Source: Serinus canaria (lineage: Eukaryota > Chordata > Aves > Passeriformes > Fringillidae). Taken from it: a stretch of DNA of 64,000 bases. The notes under the pieces were generated by a model. The model was not told the DNA's origin and did no database searches. It saw only the letters and a program-made list of their open reading frames with translations. The DNA lies in contig NC_066313.1 in assembly GCF_022539315.1 (NCBI RefSeq), positions 70,373,934 to 70,437,933 on the forward strand, given 5' to 3'. Below are positions 60,991 through 64,000 of this stretch, one piece after another (position 1 is the first letter of the stretch; the number at the start of each line of letters is the position of its first letter). A program made the translations under genes and the position numbers.

Positions 60991-63900
60991 TCTATTTCAT
61001 CTTATTAATTGCATCACACACCACCAAACAAATAGCAGTTATATAACTGGAGATGAAATCCCAACATGCCTCACTCTCATCAGTTATGTTTGCCCCAGAA
61101 AAGAAAGTCCAAGTACTTTTAAAAAAAATTCCAAAATTGCAAATTTTGGAATACGTAAATAATATTGAATTGAAATAAACATATTTTTCTATGTTACTTG
61201 TAAAACATACATCATTTCTAACATATTACACATTGGTTATCCTAGCACCAGAGATTCAAAATGATGTAAAAAGATAAAAAAGGCTACAATACCAGACAAT
61301 AACACATAAGCCATTTTAGATTAGAAAATAGAAGAGAAGCAGTTTGGCACCTTTTAAGCTTTTGGAGAAGATCTGAAAAGGTTAATTGGCATCCAGGTTG
61401 CTCTTGTTCAACAAATTTGATTCATTTTTATTGTAATTCAGTGAGTAGTTTTAGAACCAAGCAAATATAAATCTATTACTAAATACTGTAAAAGCAACAT
61501 AAGACAAAGCCTAGATTTTGCCTGGGCAATACACACATAGAATTCTAGTTTTGTACATTACTGTCAGAATAGACTTTCTTGTATTAAATAAATAACCTTA
61601 AAATATTTAGTTAGATGTTGTGCCAAATTTTCCACTGGATAACACAAAATAAAGCAGCATGTGAAACAGATTTTGATTCACTACCATAAGTGCCTGTGAC
61701 CTTAAGCCTTGCTACTCCAGAGTTTATGAAGGCTACTATACATGTTACTAGTTAATTTAACCTTTCTTTTTACAGTTTATTTATGTATTTCCAATCTTAT
61801 TAGCTGCAAGAACAGATTATTGTCATTCTCTCTGCTACAGTATTCTGAGCTCACGTTATCTCCAAATTACAGGATGCCGAAACCCCCTCAACTCAATTTT
61901 TAACCTTCAATGTTAACAGACAGTCTATTAGTACCACCTCTGAAGACCTAAAGTGGCAGGGTTTTTTTTCAACTACAACTCACTGACACACATGGATTCT
62001 ATTTCTGGAGTCATTAGGCAAACCTAAATGCTCATATGTGAGCACCAAGTGAGCATATACCATGCTGGTAGTCTTATTCCTCTGGTCAAAATCTGTGAAA
62101 ATACACATCTTTAAAATTTGGTCTTGTATCTCTTCTTCCTTTTTCCCTGTTGTATCAGGCTTTGGTTTTGTTTTGTGTTGGGGAGGGGGTTGTTTGGGTT
62201 GGTTCTTTTTAATTTTTTAACATATTTCTGTTCTTATCTATAATCCAAATGTACTGTAAAACAAAATAGCTTCATATTTTGCCTTTATTTACATTTTCTG
62301 GTTTGTTGGGCTTTTTTTTTTTTAATAAAAAAGCTAAATAATTAGACATATATTATGAGGCTGACAGTCTCATTATTTACAGGGTTTCAATTAAAATACT
62401 AGGTCAGGTTCAAACCTCCTACTGTTGTCAGAAATGTAATGATTCGCATTTCTATTGACCAGTTTTCAAAGTTCTGCAAGATTTCATGTACATGCCTGGA
62501 GGGGTCACCAAACTCTCCTCGTTCCACAGGGTCCCCTAAACAGCTGTGCAATGGCAGGGCTTTTTCCTGTTTGAAACCACTGGTTTCCTCTGTAAAAGTG
62601 ATGTTAAAATATCTCTCTTTTGAAGTGAATAGAGACTAATGCTTAAAAATTTAGGCCACAATCTAATCTAATATTTTATTCATATAAATGGATACTTTTT
62701 TCTTTTTTTATAATACTGTAAATTTCAGAAAGGAAATTGGTTGAATGAGTTTTATTTGTTAATTTAACTAAAATAAAGTCTATATAAACTTATGATCAAA
62801 ACAGGGCTGAAGTATCAATTTGCTAAATGTAGAGATAGGGAATAAAAAAAATATTTTTATGTGTCCAAGAAAGAAAGATAAAACTTTTACAATTTTGCTT
62901 ATTTTTCAAGACATGTTAACACACCTTTTTTGAAGTGGTTTTTGAGCAGTGTGTTCTTCAAAACATGGTGCTTGCTTTACTTTATGTATTATTCACAGAC
63001 CTTTCAGAAGGAATTTTTAGTTAACATTCTTACTCCAATGAAGATGTAATGTTTAACAAGACATTTCAAGAGGGTATAGCTGCCTGTGTTTCATTGTAGC
63101 TGCTTACAACTGAAATTTTCTATGACTTGTTCTTCTCCTGTGGTGATGAAAAAATTATTTGGATTTCTCAAGTATAGGACACTTTATAAATTTTAATGAG
63201 TAGCATGAGACGCTGGTTACCATTTATGATAGGAAATATTGTTGTCAGATACATTGTTTGCACTTCCTTGAGTGCAGAAGAAAAAAAAAAGCTGGAAATA
63301 AAAAGGCAAAAACTTGGCATGTTACATAAACCACTGCTTTTTATAGACTACAGATCAAGTATGATTGACAGCGAGCAAATTGGAATTCACTGAATATTCT
63401 AGTATGAATAAAGAAAACCAACTTGGACACTCAAGTGATAAGTTCCATCAAGGCTGGAAATTCATGCAAATTATTTGACAGGCGTGCAAAAAATGAGACA
63501 GATTGCCACTCATTGAATAACAGAAACTGAACCCTGGCTGATGCTATTGTGGTAAATGTAGCAGTCAGATGCATGGATATCTCTTTCTCCTCACACATAA
63601 GCACATTTAGAGGGCTTAGGAAAATGAAGTTGTTAATAAACCTCTTCAGTTAAATCACAGATTTAGTCTTAAAGTTCTGAGAATGGCCTTTCTTGTATCC
63701 AGTTGGACTCAGTTCCTCTTAGTTCAAATTTGATCTCATTAAAGTTTAGGTCTTTCTCTACTGTGAAGAAGGTAAGTTTCTAAAGATTATTTTCCTGTAG
63801 TACAGAGAGGTTTTCACCTAGCTTTTTTCTGCAATTCAGAGATCTTTACAAAAACTGCAGTCCCTATTCATAGTTTTGATTTTCAAGTTGGTTTTTTTTT

Positions 63901-64000
63901 TTTTTTTTTTCTATTTGCTGTACCCAAATATGTAAACAAATCAGGAACAGCCCTAGGCATCCTATCTGTCTTATACCTGGGAAAAGGAGAGTGTCTTTAC

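Larger units (their letters stand above)
57994..64000. other. AT-rich single-copy DNA, no gene seen
   Basis: Holds small duplications (58733, 60947), hairpins (60158, 61128), a G/T tract (62160-62220) and a T run at 63892-63910. A slightly GC-richer patch around 62480-62590 is not assigned. No coding or RNA gene is recognised. Confidence 0.55.

Noticed and set aside
1..64000. CRISPR arrays, tRNA or rRNA genes, bacterial-type operons
   Set aside because: No regularly spaced direct repeats with spacers, no tRNA-like or rRNA sequence, and no dense coding; the repeats present are avian-type.

Overview
The window looks like AT-rich, non-coding vertebrate nuclear DNA, most likely from a bird and probably a songbird. 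The main evidence is its repeats: several CR1 LINE fragments, including 3' ends with the CR1 octamer (ATTCTGTG or a close variant) on either strand; LTR remnants of a type I recognise from passerine ERVL- and ERVK-like retroviruses; and long bird-style low-complexity tracts. There is no operon structure, no rRNA or tRNA gene that I can see, and no convincing intact host protein-coding gene. Calling it a songbird is an inference from remembered repeat families, not from a search.

Layout from left to right. 1-13.9 kb: single-copy AT-rich DNA with three degraded ERVL-like LTR remnants, all on the + strand (about 2.5, 4.4-5.0 and 13.6-13.9 kb). It also holds a very short CR1 match at 1.5 kb and a roughly 470-base homopurine pentanucleotide satellite at 8.88-9.35 kb. 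13.9-31.9 kb: mostly unique sequence with one + strand CR1 3' end (23.2-23.97 kb). This region also has the two best exon-like segments of the window (21.58 and 22.2 kb) and short local tandem duplications near 29 and 31 kb. 31.9-39.6 kb: a CR1-rich block with four - strand CR1 fragments. The best preserved is at 34.17-35.31 kb and still reads through the reverse transcriptase C-terminal half with only two in-frame stops. A 384-base solo LTR on the - strand with exact 6-base target-site duplications lies at 32.6-33.0 kb. 39.6-64 kb: AT-rich DNA with one internal CR1 piece (42.36-43.14 kb), a second solo LTR of the same ERVK-like family on the + strand with its own 6-base duplications (54.5-54.9 kb), a CA microsatellite at 57.9 kb and several small duplications.

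The window is best read as intergenic DNA or the inside of very large introns. A few stretches flanked by plausible splice sites and open in one frame could be exons of a + strand gene, and the phases of some of them fit together. AT-rich DNA gives many such stretches by chance, so they are listed at low confidence. I found no evidence of a novel multi-gene system. The most solid observations are the two solo LTRs with exact duplications, the partly preserved CR1 and the long two-part homopurine tract.
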